From: Clostridium sp. BJN0001
Lineage (GTDB): Bacteria > Bacillota > Clostridia > Clostridiales > Clostridiaceae
DNA length: 64,000 nt
Direction: 5' to 3'
Assembly (NCBI RefSeq): GCF_022869825.1
Contig: NZ_CP094971.1
Span: forward strand, 621,501-685,500
Shown: piece after piece, positions 1-9,608 of the stretch
Position numbering within the stretch: position 1 is the stretch's first letter
Layout of the letters: every line of letters starts with the position of its first letter
The notes under the pieces: model-generated
The model's input: the letters and a program-made list of their open reading frames with translations, nothing else
Database searches by the model: none
Told to the model about the DNA's origin: nothing
Position numbers and translations under genes: made by a program

Positions 1-2
1 CT

Positions 3-263
3 TTAGCAGTTATGTTTGTTGAAGAAAGAGAAAAATATGGTATATGGACAGATAAATATATATATATGGCGATAAATATGCACTGGGAAATGCATAAATT
101 TGAACTTCCTGTAATTCCTGAAGGAAAGAAATGGTATATATTATGTAATACGGCGTGTTGCGATGGAAAAGATATTTTTGATGAATCTTCTAATATACTT
201 ATTGAAAATCAAAGTGAGATTGTAGTAAATCCTAGAAGTATCATCATTGTAATTGGTAAATAG
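3..263 (+). CDS. Glycogen debranching/isoamylase-type enzyme, C-terminal fragment
   Basis: The reading frame is open to the left edge, so this is only the last 86 or so residues of a longer gene. The visible part contains NMHWEMHKFELPVIP followed by KKWYILCNTACCDGKDIF. This resembles the C-terminal beta-sandwich of GlgX/isoamylase-type alpha-amylase family enzymes, where a 'N-MHWE-H-FELP-LP-G--W' run is typical. The catalytic barrel lies outside the window, so substrate and exact subfamily cannot be told. The likely role is removal of alpha-1,6 branches from glycogen or related glucans in the cytoplasm. The next gene starts 39 bases downstream on the same strand with its own ribosome site. 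Confidence 0.6.
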   Translation, partial: LAVMFVEEREKYGIWTDKYIYMAINMHWEMHKFELPVIPEGKKWYILCNTACCDGKDIFDESSNILIENQSEIVVNPRSIIIVIGK

Positions 264-302
264 AGAATTTTAAAATTAAATATTTATGAGAGGGGGATAT
301 CT

Positions 303-719
303 ATGAAATGGCTGAAAAAAGAAGCTACAATAAATAATTTAAACGAAATGATTGATTTCATATTGGATAATTTAAAAGTTGATACAAATATTTCATATCA
401 TATGGAGATGCAGATAAGACTGCTTTGTGAAGAAGCATTTGTTAATATTATAAATCATGCATATCCTTCTAAAAATGGTATTATAATAGCTGGCTATGAA
501 TTTGATAAAAAAAATAATTATATAACAGTAAAGATGTGCGATTATGGAATTGAATTTAATCCTATAAATGAAAAAAATCCTGATATTACATGTGATATAA
601 TGCAGCGTGATGTTGGAGGACTTGGAATATTTTTGCTTAAAGAGATTTCTGATTCTATTGGCTATGAGAGAAAAAAGGATATGAACATTTTAACTATAAG
701 AAAATACTGTATGGTATAG
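303..719 (+). CDS. RsbW-like serine-protein kinase / anti-sigma factor (HATPase_c_2)
   Basis: This 138-residue protein has the size and motifs of RsbW/SpoIIAB-type GHKL kinases. The N-box is CEEAFVNIINHAYP (about residues 40-53), the G1 box is CDYGIEFNP (about 79-87) and the G2 region is VGGLGIFLLKEI (about 102-113). Known relatives bind a sigma factor or phosphorylate an STAS-domain antagonist. The gene starts with ATG after AGGGGG at 291-297. It sits directly upstream of a SpoIIE/RsbU-type phosphatase, the usual opposing enzyme. No STAS antagonist or sigma gene is visible beside it, so the target is unknown. The ATPase fold is secure; the partner is inference. Confidence 0.85.
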   Translation: MKWLKKEATINNLNEMIDFILDNLKVDTNISYHMEMQIRLLCEEAFVNIINHAYPSKNGIIIAGYEFDKKNNYITVKMCDYGIEFNPINEKNPDITCDIMQRDVGGLGIFLLKEISDSIGYERKKDMNILTIRKYCMV

Positions 720-762
720 GACTAGCACTTTTTATATTTATTGAAAGGCAGTAAATAGTAAT

Positions 763-2706
763 ATGAATTATTCGTTGATACTTAAAAAAGAGGAAATAAA
801 AAGAATATTTTTTAGCGCATTTATAGTATTTATATTTTCGATAATAGGACTATATATAAAAAATTTTTTTAGTAGCATCATAGATTTTAGAGCATATGAA
901 GTTATTACGCCTGTTCTTGGACTATATTTTGGTCCAAGCGGCGCAATAGGTTCATCAATAGCTGGTCTAATTTTTGATTATATCTATTCAGATGGAAATA
1001 TTCTATTAATTTTATCTAAATTTATTTTAAACTTTTTCTATGCATATACTCCATATAAGCTGTGGTATACGTTTACGAAAAATGAAGAATGTAGGATACC
1101 AAATCTTAATGACACACATTCTATAATAAAGTTTGGATATATCCTTTTTGTAGGTTCACTTGCATATAGGATAAGCCAAAATTCAATATATTCTCTAAGC
1201 ACTAATGAAAAAAGTATAGATATAAAGATTCTATTTCTTCAATTTTTAAATAATTACAATTTTGAAGTGATAGTAGGAGCACTTATTTTAATGTTTTTAT
1301 CATTAACGCTTATAAGACCGCATGTTCCAAGTAGACATACGAAAATTAAGAAAAATATAAATTATCAGTATATATTTTATCTGCTTTTTATTGTAGGAAT
1401 AGCGGGAATTGTGATTAATAAATTTAATATTTATAATAATGTTTTAAATATAGGAATTGTTATACTCACATATTTACTTATATTAATATTTCTTCTGTGT
1501 CCAATAAGTAATGGGAAAAATATAATAAATATTGAACAGGCTAAAGGGATAAGATCAATTCATGGTAAGGTTACATTAACATTTTTATTTTTGGGGATTA
1601 TTGTTATTGTTATTATGGATATTATTTCTAACATAGCACTTTATTCATGTAGAAATATTAATACATATGTAAAGGTATATGCAGTTATAGGTGTATTCAG
1701 TTCACTCGTTATATTTTTTATAATAGAAGTTATTAAGTTTGTTGAAAAGAGAATAACAAAACCTATAAAGATTTTATTTGATATTGTTGCTGATTTTGTA
1801 CAAAATAGGCGTGAGTATACTGATGAAGATATGAATTATCTTCGTGAAAAGTGTTTTTCAATAAATACAGGCGATGAGATAGAGCAGCTTGCAATTGAAT
1901 TTAATAGAATGATGAATGAGATTAGAAACAATATAAATGAACTTGAAAAGGTAACTGCAAGTATTCAAAAGGAAGCTACAGAACTTGAAGTTGCAAAGAA
2001 AATACAGACATCAGCACTTCCAGGCGTTTTTCAGAAAAAAGATAGGTTTGAATTATATGCTAATATAAGCCCTGCACTTAAAGTAAGTGGAGATTTTTAT
2101 GATTATTTTCTTATTAATGAGAATGAACTTATTTTTCTTGTTGCTGATGTATCGGGTAAAGGAATTCCAGCAGCACTTTTTATGATGAAAGCAAAATCTA
2201 CAGTAAAAAATAGTTTTTCGTTAAATAAAAGTCTTTCAGATATAACTGAAAAAATAAATAATGAATTATCTAAAAACAATAAGATGTCAATGTTTGTGAC
2301 AGCATTTATAGCAAAAATAAATTTAGAAACAGGAGTTATGACATATGTAAATGCAGGACATACCCCTCCTCTTTTAAAGAAGAAAGATATGGGTTACGAT
2401 TTTCTTAATGTAGAAACAAACTGTATACTTGCTATTATGCCAGATAAAAAATATGAAGAGCAGAAAATCCAGCTTAAAAAGAATGATACATTATTTATAT
2501 ATACAGATGGAATTACAGAAGCTATAGATATAAATGGAGATTTATATGGAGCAAACAGGCTCAAAGAGTTTTTTAATTCATCTATAGGAGAAAAGATGTC
2601 AAATCAGAATATAGCAAATAAAGTAAGAGAAGATGTAAGTAAATTTTCAAAAGGACAAAAGCAGAAAGATGATATGACAATGCTTATATTTAAGTATTTG
2701 GGTTAA
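763..2706 (+). CDS. Membrane-bound RsbU/SpoIIE-type PP2C phosphatase with HAMP linker
   Basis: A 647-residue protein with three parts. Residues 1 to about 330 hold many hydrophobic segments, including a YFGPSGAIGSSIAG stretch that looks like an integral-membrane sensor. A HAMP linker follows at about 325-400 (starting RITKPIKILFD), then a short coiled coil. A SpoIIE-type phosphatase domain fills about 415-647. Metal-site motifs are visible: VSGDFYDYF, VADVSGKGIPAALF, IYTDGITEAID and QKDDMTMLIF. Such enzymes remove phosphate from STAS-domain antagonists in partner-switching modules, which fits the RsbW-like gene 43 bases upstream. The ribosome site (AAAGG near 743-747) is further than ideal from the ATG, so the exact start is less certain. 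The sensed signal is unknown. Confidence 0.87.
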   Translation: MNYSLILKKEEIKRIFFSAFIVFIFSIIGLYIKNFFSSIIDFRAYEVITPVLGLYFGPSGAIGSSIAGLIFDYIYSDGNILLILSKFILNFFYAYTPYKLWYTFTKNEECRIPNLNDTHSIIKFGYILFVGSLAYRISQNSIYSLSTNEKSIDIKILFLQFLNNYNFEVIVGALILMFLSLTLIRPHVPSRHTKIKKNINYQYIFYLLFIVGIAGIVINKFNIYNNVLNIGIVILTYLLILIFLLCPISNGKNIINIEQAKGIRSIHGKVTLTFLFLGIIVIVIMDIISNIALYSCRNINTYVKVYAVIGVFSSLVIFFIIEVIKFVEKRITKPIKILFDIVADFVQNRREYTDEDMNYLREKCFSINTGDEIEQLAIEFNRMMNEIRNNINELEKVTASIQKEATELEVAKKIQTSALPGVFQKKDRFELYANISPALKVSGDFYDYFLINENELIFLVADVSGKGIPAALFMMKAKSTVKNSFSLNKSLSDITEKINNELSKNNKMSMFVTAFIAKINLETGVMTYVNAGHTPPLLKKKDMGYDFLNVETNCILAIMPDKKYEEQKIQLKKNDTLFIYTDGITEAIDINGDLYGANRLKEFFNSSIGEKMSNQNIANKVREDVSKFSKGQKQKDDMTMLIFKYLG

Positions 2707-2707
2707 C

Positions 2708-2736
2708 TTGTTATGCGTGAATATTTATGATAAAAT
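2708..2736 (+). promoter_or_regulatory. Sigma-A promoter for the agmatine pathway genes
   Basis: TTGTTA at 2708-2713, a 17-bp spacer, and TAAAAT at 2731-2736 preceded by TG (extended -10). It begins within two bases of the phosphatase stop codon, lies about 40 bases before the agmatine deiminase start, and would drive the aguA-aguB-pepV unit. Confidence 0.6.
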
Positions 2737-2777
2737 TAGCCTAAAATATTACTGAAAATGTAAGAAAGGATGAAATT

Positions 2778-3875
2778 ATGAAAATACTTAAATCTAATCC
2801 TGCAGAAGATGGATTTTTTATGCCAGCAGAGTTTTCAAAACATAAGGAAACTTTGATGATATGGCCAGAAAGACGTGATTCATGGCAGTATGGTGCTTAT
2901 GAAGCGAGAAAAGCGTTTAGAGAAGTTATTTTAAATATTTCAAAACATGAAAAAGTAACAGTTTGCGTAAGCGAAAGTCAATATGAAAATGCAAGAGCAT
3001 ATCTTTCACCTGAGGTAAGATTAGTTGAGATGTCAAGTAACGATTCTTGGGCGAGAGATTATGCTCCTACTTTTGTTAAAAATAAAGATGGGAAAGTAAG
3101 AGGAATTAATTGGTATTTTAATGCATGGGGCGGTCTTTATGACGGGCTTTATTTTCCGTGGGATAAAGATAATAAAATGGCATTAAAATTATGTGATCTT
3201 TATGATAAAGATGTTTATGATGCTCAGGATTTTGTTCTTGAAGGAGGCTCAATACATGTTGATGGTGAAGGAACGTGTATTGTAACTGAAAGCTGTCTTT
3301 TAAGTAAAGGAAGAAATCCTAATATGAGTAAAGATGAGATTGAAAAAAAGCTTAAAAGTTATCTTGGAGTTTCAAAAGTAATATGGCTTAAGCATGGTAT
3401 TTATAATGATGAAACAAATGAGCATGTTGATAATATATGTGCGTTTGTAAAACCTGCAGAGGTTGTTCTTGCATGGACAGATGATAAAAACGATCCTCAA
3501 TATAATATGTCTAAAAGCTGTCTTGAAATTCTTGAAAATGAAACAGATGCAAAGGGAAGAAAAATAAAAGTACATAAGCTTTATCAGCCTTCTCCTGTAT
3601 ACGTAACAAAAGAGGAATGTGAAGGACTTGATACTATGGATGGACTTCCTGTAAGGCAGGTTAATGAAAGGCTTGCTGCATCTTATGTTAATTTTTATAT
3701 ATGTAATGGAGCTATAATAATGCCGGGGTTTAATGATCCTATGGACATAAAAGCGAAAAAGACACTTCAAAGCATTTTTAAAGATAGAGAAGTTTATCAA
3801 GTTTATGCTAGAAATATTTTAATAGGCGGCGGAAATATCCACTGCATTACGCAGCAGATTCCATCTTACGATTAA
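2778..3875 (+). CDS. aguA: Agmatine deiminase
   Basis: A 365-residue member of the peptidyl-arginine-deiminase fold. It hydrolyses agmatine to N-carbamoylputrescine and ammonia. Family landmarks are all present: the N-terminal DGFFMPAEF and MIWPERRDSWQYGA, the NDSWARDYAPTF substrate-binding run (about residues 91-102), DEHVDN-like sequence at about 217, and the C-terminal GGGNIHCITQQ with the catalytic cysteine (about residue 357). Length matches the family. It lies 10 bases before N-carbamoylputrescine amidase, the next enzyme of the pathway, so the two are surely co-transcribed. Arginine decarboxylase, which makes agmatine, is encoded 3.4 kb downstream. Confidence 0.96.
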   Translation: MKILKSNPAEDGFFMPAEFSKHKETLMIWPERRDSWQYGAYEARKAFREVILNISKHEKVTVCVSESQYENARAYLSPEVRLVEMSSNDSWARDYAPTFVKNKDGKVRGINWYFNAWGGLYDGLYFPWDKDNKMALKLCDLYDKDVYDAQDFVLEGGSIHVDGEGTCIVTESCLLSKGRNPNMSKDEIEKKLKSYLGVSKVIWLKHGIYNDETNEHVDNICAFVKPAEVVLAWTDDKNDPQYNMSKSCLEILENETDAKGRKIKVHKLYQPSPVYVTKEECEGLDTMDGLPVRQVNERLAASYVNFYICNGAIIMPGFNDPMDIKAKKTLQSIFKDREVYQVYARNILIGGGNIHCITQQIPSYD

Positions 3876-3884
3876 TAAAAAAGG

Positions 3885-4784
3885 ATGAAGAAAAATATGA
3901 GAAATGTAAAAATTGCCGCAGTTCAGATGAGCTGCTCAAAAGATAGAGATGAAAATATAAAAAAAGCAGAAGAATTTGTTAGAAAAGCAGCTAAAGATGG
4001 TGCAAATATTATTCTCTTACCTGAACTTTTTGAAAATATGTATTTTTGTCAGGAAAGAAATTATGATTATTATAACTTAGCAGAAGAAACTATGAAAAAT
4101 AAGGCAGTACAAAGATTTATGGAAGTTGCAAAAGAGCTTGATGTTGTTATACCAGTAAGCTTTTATGAAAAGTCAATGAATAATACATTTAATACTGTTG
4201 CTATAATAGATGCTGATGGAAAGCTTCTTGGAACATATAGAAAAACACATATACCAGATGACCATTTTTATCAAGAAAAGTTTTATTTTACTCCTGGAGA
4301 CACAGGATTTAAGGTATTTTGTACAAAGTATGGTAAAATAGGAGTAGGGATATGCTGGGATCAGTGGTTCCCTGAATCTGCAAGGTGCATGGCACTTTTA
4401 GGCGCAGAAATACTTTTATACCCAACAGCAATTGGGAAAGAACCTATACTCGAAGTAGATAGTATGATGCACTGGAGAAGATGTATGGTGGGCCACGCAG
4501 CTTCAAATATAATACCTCTTGCAGCAGCAAATAGAGTAGGCTATGAAGAAGTAAAACCTTCTAAGGACAATAATTATCAAAAATCATCATTAACATTTTA
4601 CGGTTCATCTTTTATAGCAGATGAGACAGGTGAAGTTGTTAAATCTTTAGGAAGGGAAGAGGAGGGATATATAGTTTCACAGTTTGATCTTGATGCGGTT
4701 TATGAAATGCGAATGAGCTGGGGAGTATTTAGAGATAGAAGACCAGAATATTATAAGATAATTTCTAGTAAAATATCTGATTAA
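3885..4784 (+). CDS. aguB: N-carbamoylputrescine amidase
   Basis: A 299-residue nitrilase-superfamily hydrolase converting N-carbamoylputrescine to putrescine, CO2 and ammonia. The Glu-Lys-Cys triad is visible: glutamate in LLPELFEN (about residue 47), lysine in TYRKTHIPDDHF (about 120), cysteine in GVGICWDQWFPE (about 157). The H-DDHFYQEKFYFTPGD stretch is typical of the AguB branch and separates it from omega-amidases. It follows aguA by 10 bases. A second ATG (MRNVKIAAVQ) four codons in could be the real start; both are near a weak GGATG-like site. It completes the arginine-agmatine-putrescine route. Confidence 0.95.
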   Translation: MKKNMRNVKIAAVQMSCSKDRDENIKKAEEFVRKAAKDGANIILLPELFENMYFCQERNYDYYNLAEETMKNKAVQRFMEVAKELDVVIPVSFYEKSMNNTFNTVAIIDADGKLLGTYRKTHIPDDHFYQEKFYFTPGDTGFKVFCTKYGKIGVGICWDQWFPESARCMALLGAEILLYPTAIGKEPILEVDSMMHWRRCMVGHAASNIIPLAAANRVGYEEVKPSKDNNYQKSSLTFYGSSFIADETGEVVKSLGREEEGYIVSQFDLDAVYEMRMSWGVFRDRRPEYYKIISSKISD

Positions 4785-4810
4785 ATTAAAAATGGAAGGA
4801 CAAGATTTCT

Positions 4811-6217
4811 ATGTATAAAGAAAAAATAGAAGAATATTTTAAGAAAAATGAAAAAAATATGATAGAGGACATCTGCACTTTAGTTAAAATTAATAGTGAA
4901 AAAGGTCCTAAAGAGGAAAATATGCCATTTGGAAAAGGTCCTTTTATGGCACTTAAAAAAGCACTTGAAATCGCAGAAAAAATGGGATTCAAAACAAAAA
5001 ACTACGATAACTATGTAGGAACAGTTGACTTAAATGATAGTGAAAAATCACTTGATATGTTAGCACATTTAGACGTAGTACCTGTTGTAGAAGACGGCTG
5101 GACAGTAACAAAGCCATTTGATCCTATAGTTAAAGATGGAAAACTTTATGGAAGAGGAACTTCAGATGATAAAGGACCTGCAATAGCTGCATTATATGCA
5201 ATGAAAGCTATTAAGGATTTAAATATACCTGTATCAAAAAATGTAAGACTTATATTAGGAACAGACGAAGAATGTGGAAGTTCTGATATTGCTCATTATT
5301 ATAAGGTTGAAAAGGAAGCTCCTATGACTTTCTCACCAGATGCAGAGTTTCCTATAATAAATATAGAAAAAGGAAGATTAAGCAATACTTTTAGAGCTAA
5401 ATATAAAGAAGATATTAAGACTCCAAGAATAGTTAAGTTTACTTCTGGTACAAAGTCAAATGTAGTTCCTGGAAAAGCTTATGCTTTAGTTGATGGATTC
5501 TCAATGGAAGAAGTTCAAAAGTATGCAAAAGAATGTGAAGATAAAATAAAGATTAAATTTAATCTTTCTGAAAAAGATGGAAAAATAGAAATAAATGCAA
5601 AAGGAATAGATGCCCATGCGTCAACTCCTGAAAAAGGAAATAATGCACTTACAGGAATGCTTACACTTTTAACTTCAATGCCATTTCACAAAAGTGAAGG
5701 ATTTGAAAAGTTATGTGGAGCAGCTAAATTATTCCCTCATGGAGATTATTTAGGTGAAAAATGTGGAGCTAAGATGGAAGATGAAATTTCTGGCTTCCTT
5801 ACAATGACACTTGATGTATTTTCATTTGATTCTACAGGATTTGAAGGAACTTTTGATTCAAGAGCACCAATCTGTGCAGATGATGAAAATCTTACAAAGG
5901 TACTTGTAGAAAATATGAAAGATGTAGGAATCGTAATGGACGATGATAAAATGGTACCTGCACATCATGTAAGCTCTGATTCTGATTTTGTAAGAACACT
6001 TCTTAAATGTTATGAAGAGTATTCAGGACAAAAGGGAGAATGTTTAGCAATAGGAGGAGGAACATACGTCCATGAATTAAAAAATGGAGTTGCTTTTGGA
6101 TGTGTTATGCCTGGAACTGATACAAATATGCATGGAAATAATGAATTTGCAGTTGTAGAAGAACTTCTTTTAAGTGCAAAGATGTTTACTCAGGCTATTG
6201 CTGATTTATGCAAATAG
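4811..6217 (+). CDS. pepV: M20 family dipeptidase, PepV type
   Basis: A 468-residue zinc aminopeptidase/dipeptidase. Metal-binding motifs of the M20 family are seen: MLAHLDVVPV (about residues 84-93), GRGTSDDKGPAIAALYA (about 116-132) and LGTDEECGSSD (about 153-163). The lid region has NVVPGKA and DAHASTPEKGNNA. The C-terminal SSDSDFVRT and GGGTYVHEL fit PepV. Known PepV enzymes split dipeptides in the cytoplasm. It follows aguB by 26 bases and is closed by a strong terminator, so it seems co-transcribed with aguAB. Why a dipeptidase sits inside a polyamine locus is not clear from the sequence. Confidence 0.9.
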   Translation: MYKEKIEEYFKKNEKNMIEDICTLVKINSEKGPKEENMPFGKGPFMALKKALEIAEKMGFKTKNYDNYVGTVDLNDSEKSLDMLAHLDVVPVVEDGWTVTKPFDPIVKDGKLYGRGTSDDKGPAIAALYAMKAIKDLNIPVSKNVRLILGTDEECGSSDIAHYYKVEKEAPMTFSPDAEFPIINIEKGRLSNTFRAKYKEDIKTPRIVKFTSGTKSNVVPGKAYALVDGFSMEEVQKYAKECEDKIKIKFNLSEKDGKIEINAKGIDAHASTPEKGNNALTGMLTLLTSMPFHKSEGFEKLCGAAKLFPHGDYLGEKCGAKMEDEISGFLTMTLDVFSFDSTGFEGTFDSRAPICADDENLTKVLVENMKDVGIVMDDDKMVPAHHVSSDSDFVRTLLKCYEEYSGQKGECLAIGGGTYVHELKNGVAFGCVMPGTDTNMHGNNEFAVVEELLLSAKMFTQAIADLCK

Positions 6218-6266
6218 TATGTACTTTATACTAAATATTTATTAATAAATAAACTAATTATAAGTA

Positions 6267-6294
6267 AAAAAAACAGCGAAAGCTGTTTTTTTTT
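6267..6294 (+). terminator. Rho-independent terminator after pepV
   Basis: Perfect 7-bp stem AAACAGC / GCTGTTT around a GAAA tetraloop, followed by nine T. It separates the aguAB-pepV unit from speD. Confidence 0.88.
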
Positions 6295-6434
6295 ATTCCA
6301 AAATAATAATTATTAAAATACTACTGTTATTTTTCCTAATAGTATAGTAAAATGTATTAGAATTAGTTAAAAGTAAACTGTGAGTTAAGTATTTGTAAGA
6401 TTTTATTTAATACTATTATTATAGAAAGGCTGTG

Positions 6435-7250
6435 ATGTTAAGGGTGGAGAACAAGCTTAAGCTGTATGGCTTTAATAATCTCACTAAGACTCTTAGTTTT
6501 AATATTTATGATGTCTGTTATGCGAAAAGTGAACGGGAACAGAAGGATTATATTGCATATATAGATGAACAGTATAATTCTGAAAGACTGACGAAAATAT
6601 TATGTAAAGTTACCAGTATTATTGGTGCACATGTTCTTAATATATCAAAGCAGGATTATGATCCTCAAGGAGCGAGTGTTACAATTCTTGTATCTGAGAA
6701 GAATCTTGAAAAAGGCGAGATAGATAAGTCATGCAATCTTGGCAAATTTGACATAGCATCTAAAAGAGATACTGTGCTTGCTCATCTTGATAAGAGCCAT
6801 GTTACAGTGCATACTTATCCTGAGTATCATCCTGATAATTCAATTGCAACTTTTAGAGTTGACATAGATGTATCAACATGTGGAGAAATATCACCTCTTA
6901 ATGTTTTAAATTATCTTATTGGAAGCTTTGATTCTGATATAATAACAATCGATTACAGAGTAAGGGGCTTTACAAGAGATGTTAATGGTAAGAAACTTTT
7001 TATGGATCATAAGATAACATCAATACAGGATTATATTGATAATGATACACTCAGAAAATATGATGCCATGGATATAAACGTTTATCAGGCGAATATTTTT
7101 CATACAAAGATGCTTATTAAAGAGATTGAACTTCAAAATTATCTTTTTAATACAGATGTGTATGAACTTTTGCCTAAAACACGGCTTGCAATTACAGACA
7201 GCCTTAGAAAAGAAATGATTGAAATATTTAGTGGGACAAATATTTATTAG
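6435..7250 (+). CDS. speD: S-adenosylmethionine decarboxylase proenzyme, long E. coli-type
   Basis: The protein tracks the E. coli-type AdoMet decarboxylase along its whole length: [34 protein letters not shown], then [12 protein letters not shown]. In this family the proenzyme cleaves itself before the serine of KSH (about residue 116 here) to form the pyruvoyl group. [17 protein letters not shown] and [15 protein letters not shown] follow. It makes decarboxylated AdoMet, the aminopropyl donor for SpeE. This is the roughly 270-residue class, not the roughly 120-residue class found in Bacillus. A GTG at 6432 is also in frame, but the ATG at 6435 has better spacing from GAAAGG at 6424-6429. 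speA follows immediately. Confidence 0.95.
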   Translation: MLRVENKLKLYGFNNLTKTLSFNIYDVCYAKSEREQKDYIAYIDEQYNSERLTKILCKVTSIIGAHVLNISKQDYDPQGASVTILVSEKNLEKGEIDKSCNLGKFDIASKRDTVLAHLDKSHVTVHTYPEYHPDNSIATFRVDIDVSTCGEISPLNVLNYLIGSFDSDIITIDYRVRGFTRDVNGKKLFMDHKITSIQDYIDNDTLRKYDAMDINVYQANIFHTKMLIKEIELQNYLFNTDVYELLPKTRLAITDSLRKEMIEIFSGTNIY

Positions 7251-7268
7251 GAGGTGGAAGAAAGACAA

Positions 7269-8726
7269 ATGGAAAAAAAATTAGATCACTCAAAAGCACC
7301 TATTTATGAAGCACTTATGAGATATAAAGCGGCAAGGATTGTACCATTTGATGTACCAGGCCATAAGCAAGGACGTGGAAATCCTATGCTTAAAGAATTT
7401 TTAGGAGAGAAATGTCTTTGTGTAGACGTAAACTCTATGAAACCGCTCGACAACTTATGTCATCCTGTAGGTGTAATTAAAGAGGCAGAAGAGCTTGCAG
7501 CAGATGCTTTTTCAGCTAAACATGCTTTTTTTATGATAAATGGAACAACATCTGCAGTACAGGCAATGATTATGAGCGTCTGTAAAGAAGGCGATAAAAT
7601 AATAATGCCGAGAAATGTTCATAGAAGTGCTATTAATTCTCTTATAATAAGCGGAGCTGTACCTGTATATATAAATCCAGGAGTAAATAAAAAGCTTGGA
7701 ATTTCTCTTGGAATGTCGGCTTACGATGTAAAAAAAGCAATTGAAGAGAATAAAGATGCAAAAGCTATTTTAGTAAACAATCCTACATATTATGGAATAT
7801 GCTCAGATTTAAAAGAGATAACTAAAATAGCTCATGAAAATGGTATGTACGTATTAGTTGATGAAGCACATGGAGCTCATTTTTATTTTGGTGATGATAT
7901 GCCGCCATCTGCTATGGAGTGTGGTGCTGATATGTCAGCTGTAAGTATGCATAAAACAGGTGGATCTCTTACTCAAAGTTCTATTCTTCTTTTAAATTGT
8001 GATATAAGTGAAGGGTACGTAAGACAGATAATAAATCTTACTCAGACTACAAGTGCTTCATACCTTCTTATGTCATCATTAGACCTCGCACGAAGAGACC
8101 TTGTTATGAACGGAAAAGAAATTTTTAAAAGAGTAAAGAAGCTTGTTTCATATGCGAGAGATGAGATAAATAAGATAGGTGGATTTTACGCATATTCACG
8201 TGAACTTATTGATAAAAATGAAGTGTATGATTTTGATGATACAAAGCTTTCAATCTATACAGGAGATATAGGACTTGCAGGAATTGAAGTATATGATATT
8301 TTAAGAGATGAATATGGAATACAGATAGAATTTGGAGATATAGGAAATATTCTTGCGATAATCTCTGTAGGAGATAGGCAGCAGTCTATAGAGAGGCTTA
8401 TATCAGCACTTTATGATATAAAAAGAACATATAAAAAAGATAAAAATGATATGTTTGAGGATGAGTATATACCTCCTCATGTTTCTCTTGCACCTAAAAA
8501 AGCATTTTATTCAGATAAAGAGATGATAGAATTAGAAAAGTGCAGAGGCAGAGTATGTGCTGAATTTGTAATGTGCTATCCGCCTGGAATTCCTATTCTT
8601 GCACCGGGTGAGAGAATAACGGAAAAAATAATTGAATATATAGAATATGCAAAGAAAAAGGGATGTTTTCTCACAGGAACAGAAGATATAAATGTAGATA
8701 ATATAAATGTTGTAAAGGAAGTGTAG
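7269..8726 (+). CDS. speA: Arginine decarboxylase (Orn/Lys/Arg decarboxylase family, Bacillus SpeA type)
   Basis: A PLP enzyme of the aspartate-aminotransferase fold. Early motifs are FDVPGHKQGRG and NGTTSAVQAMI. The aspartate pairing with PLP is in LVDEAHGAHF (about residue 200). The Schiff-base lysine is in SMHKTGGSLTQSS (about 225). The C-terminal domain has YPPGIPILAPGE. The family also includes lysine and ornithine decarboxylases. Arginine is inferred because the product agmatine is used by aguAB nearby and because length and sequence fit the Bacillus SpeA branch. An in-frame GTG at 7254 overlaps the AGGAGG at 7249-7254 and so cannot use it; ATG 7269 is preferred although its spacing is long. 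The stop is three bases before speE. Confidence 0.9.
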   Translation: MEKKLDHSKAPIYEALMRYKAARIVPFDVPGHKQGRGNPMLKEFLGEKCLCVDVNSMKPLDNLCHPVGVIKEAEELAADAFSAKHAFFMINGTTSAVQAMIMSVCKEGDKIIMPRNVHRSAINSLIISGAVPVYINPGVNKKLGISLGMSAYDVKKAIEENKDAKAILVNNPTYYGICSDLKEITKIAHENGMYVLVDEAHGAHFYFGDDMPPSAMECGADMSAVSMHKTGGSLTQSSILLLNCDISEGYVRQIINLTQTTSASYLLMSSLDLARRDLVMNGKEIFKRVKKLVSYARDEINKIGGFYAYSRELIDKNEVYDFDDTKLSIYTGDIGLAGIEVYDILRDEYGIQIEFGDIGNILAIISVGDRQQSIERLISALYDIKRTYKKDKNDMFEDEYIPPHVSLAPKKAFYSDKEMIELEKCRGRVCAEFVMCYPPGIPILAPGERITEKIIEYIEYAKKKGCFLTGTEDINVDNINVVKEV

Positions 8727-8729
8727 AAT

Positions 8730-9587
8730 ATGGAATTGTGGTATACAGAAGAGCATACAGACAATGTAAGATTTTCACTTAAAGTAAAAAAACAGATTTA
8801 TAGTGATAAAAGTGAATTTCAAAAAATAGATATATTAGACACAGAAGAATTTGGAAAGATACTAACTCTTGATGGGCTTATGATGGTTACAGAAAAAGAT
8901 GAATTTATATATCATGATATGATAGTCCATGTACCTATGGCAGTAAATCCAAATATTAAGAATGTACTTGTTATAGGAGCAGGAGATGGTGGCGCAATAA
9001 GAGAGCTTACAAGATACGAAACTATAGAAAATATAGATATGGTTGAAATAGATAAAAAAGTTGTTGAAGTGTGCAAAAAGTATCTCCCTCAGACAGCATG
9101 TAAATTAGATGATAAAAGAGTGAACATTTATTATGAAGATGGATTAAGATTTGTTAGAAAAAAAGAAAATGAATATGATCTTATAATAGTAGATTCAACA
9201 GATCCATTTGGACCAGGAGAAGGACTATTTACAAGAGAGTTTTATGGAAATTGTCATAATGCTCTAAAAGATGATGGAATACTTGTAAATCAGCATGAAA
9301 GTCCTTTTTATGATTATTATAGGGATTCAATGGCATCAGCACATGATAAAATATCAAAAATATTTAAAATACACAGAGTCTATCAGGCTCATATACCTAC
9401 TTATCCATCAGGTCATTGGCTTTTTGGATTTGGATCAAAGAAATACGATCCTGTTTCTGATTTAAAAAGTGATTTATGGAATAAATTAAACATAAAAACA
9501 AAATACTATAATACAGAGCTTCATGTAGGTGCTTTTGCATTACCAACATATGTAAAAGAGCTGCTTGAGAAAAATAAAAATAATTAA
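8730..9587 (+). CDS. speE: Spermidine synthase (putrescine aminopropyltransferase)
   Basis: A 285-residue aminopropyltransferase. It begins with the typical MELWYTEEHTDNVRFS and has LDGLMMVTEKDEFIYHDM. The Rossmann loop for decarboxylated AdoMet is VIGAGDGGAIREL (about residues 81-93), followed by VEIDKKVVE. The catalytic aspartate region is VDSTDPFGPGEGLF (about 155-168), then YPSGHWLFGFGSK. It transfers the aminopropyl group from decarboxylated AdoMet to putrescine. It is sandwiched between speA (3 bases) and the carboxynorspermidine synthase gene (21 bases), so both triamine pathways appear to share one transcript. Whether it acts on putrescine or on a longer polyamine cannot be told by eye. 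Confidence 0.94.
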   Translation: MELWYTEEHTDNVRFSLKVKKQIYSDKSEFQKIDILDTEEFGKILTLDGLMMVTEKDEFIYHDMIVHVPMAVNPNIKNVLVIGAGDGGAIRELTRYETIENIDMVEIDKKVVEVCKKYLPQTACKLDDKRVNIYYEDGLRFVRKKENEYDLIIVDSTDPFGPGEGLFTREFYGNCHNALKDDGILVNQHESPFYDYYRDSMASAHDKISKIFKIHRVYQAHIPTYPSGHWLFGFGSKKYDPVSDLKSDLWNKLNIKTKYYNTELHVGAFALPTYVKELLEKNKNN

Positions 9588-9608
9588 GTTAGTATGGAGG
9601 AATGAAAA

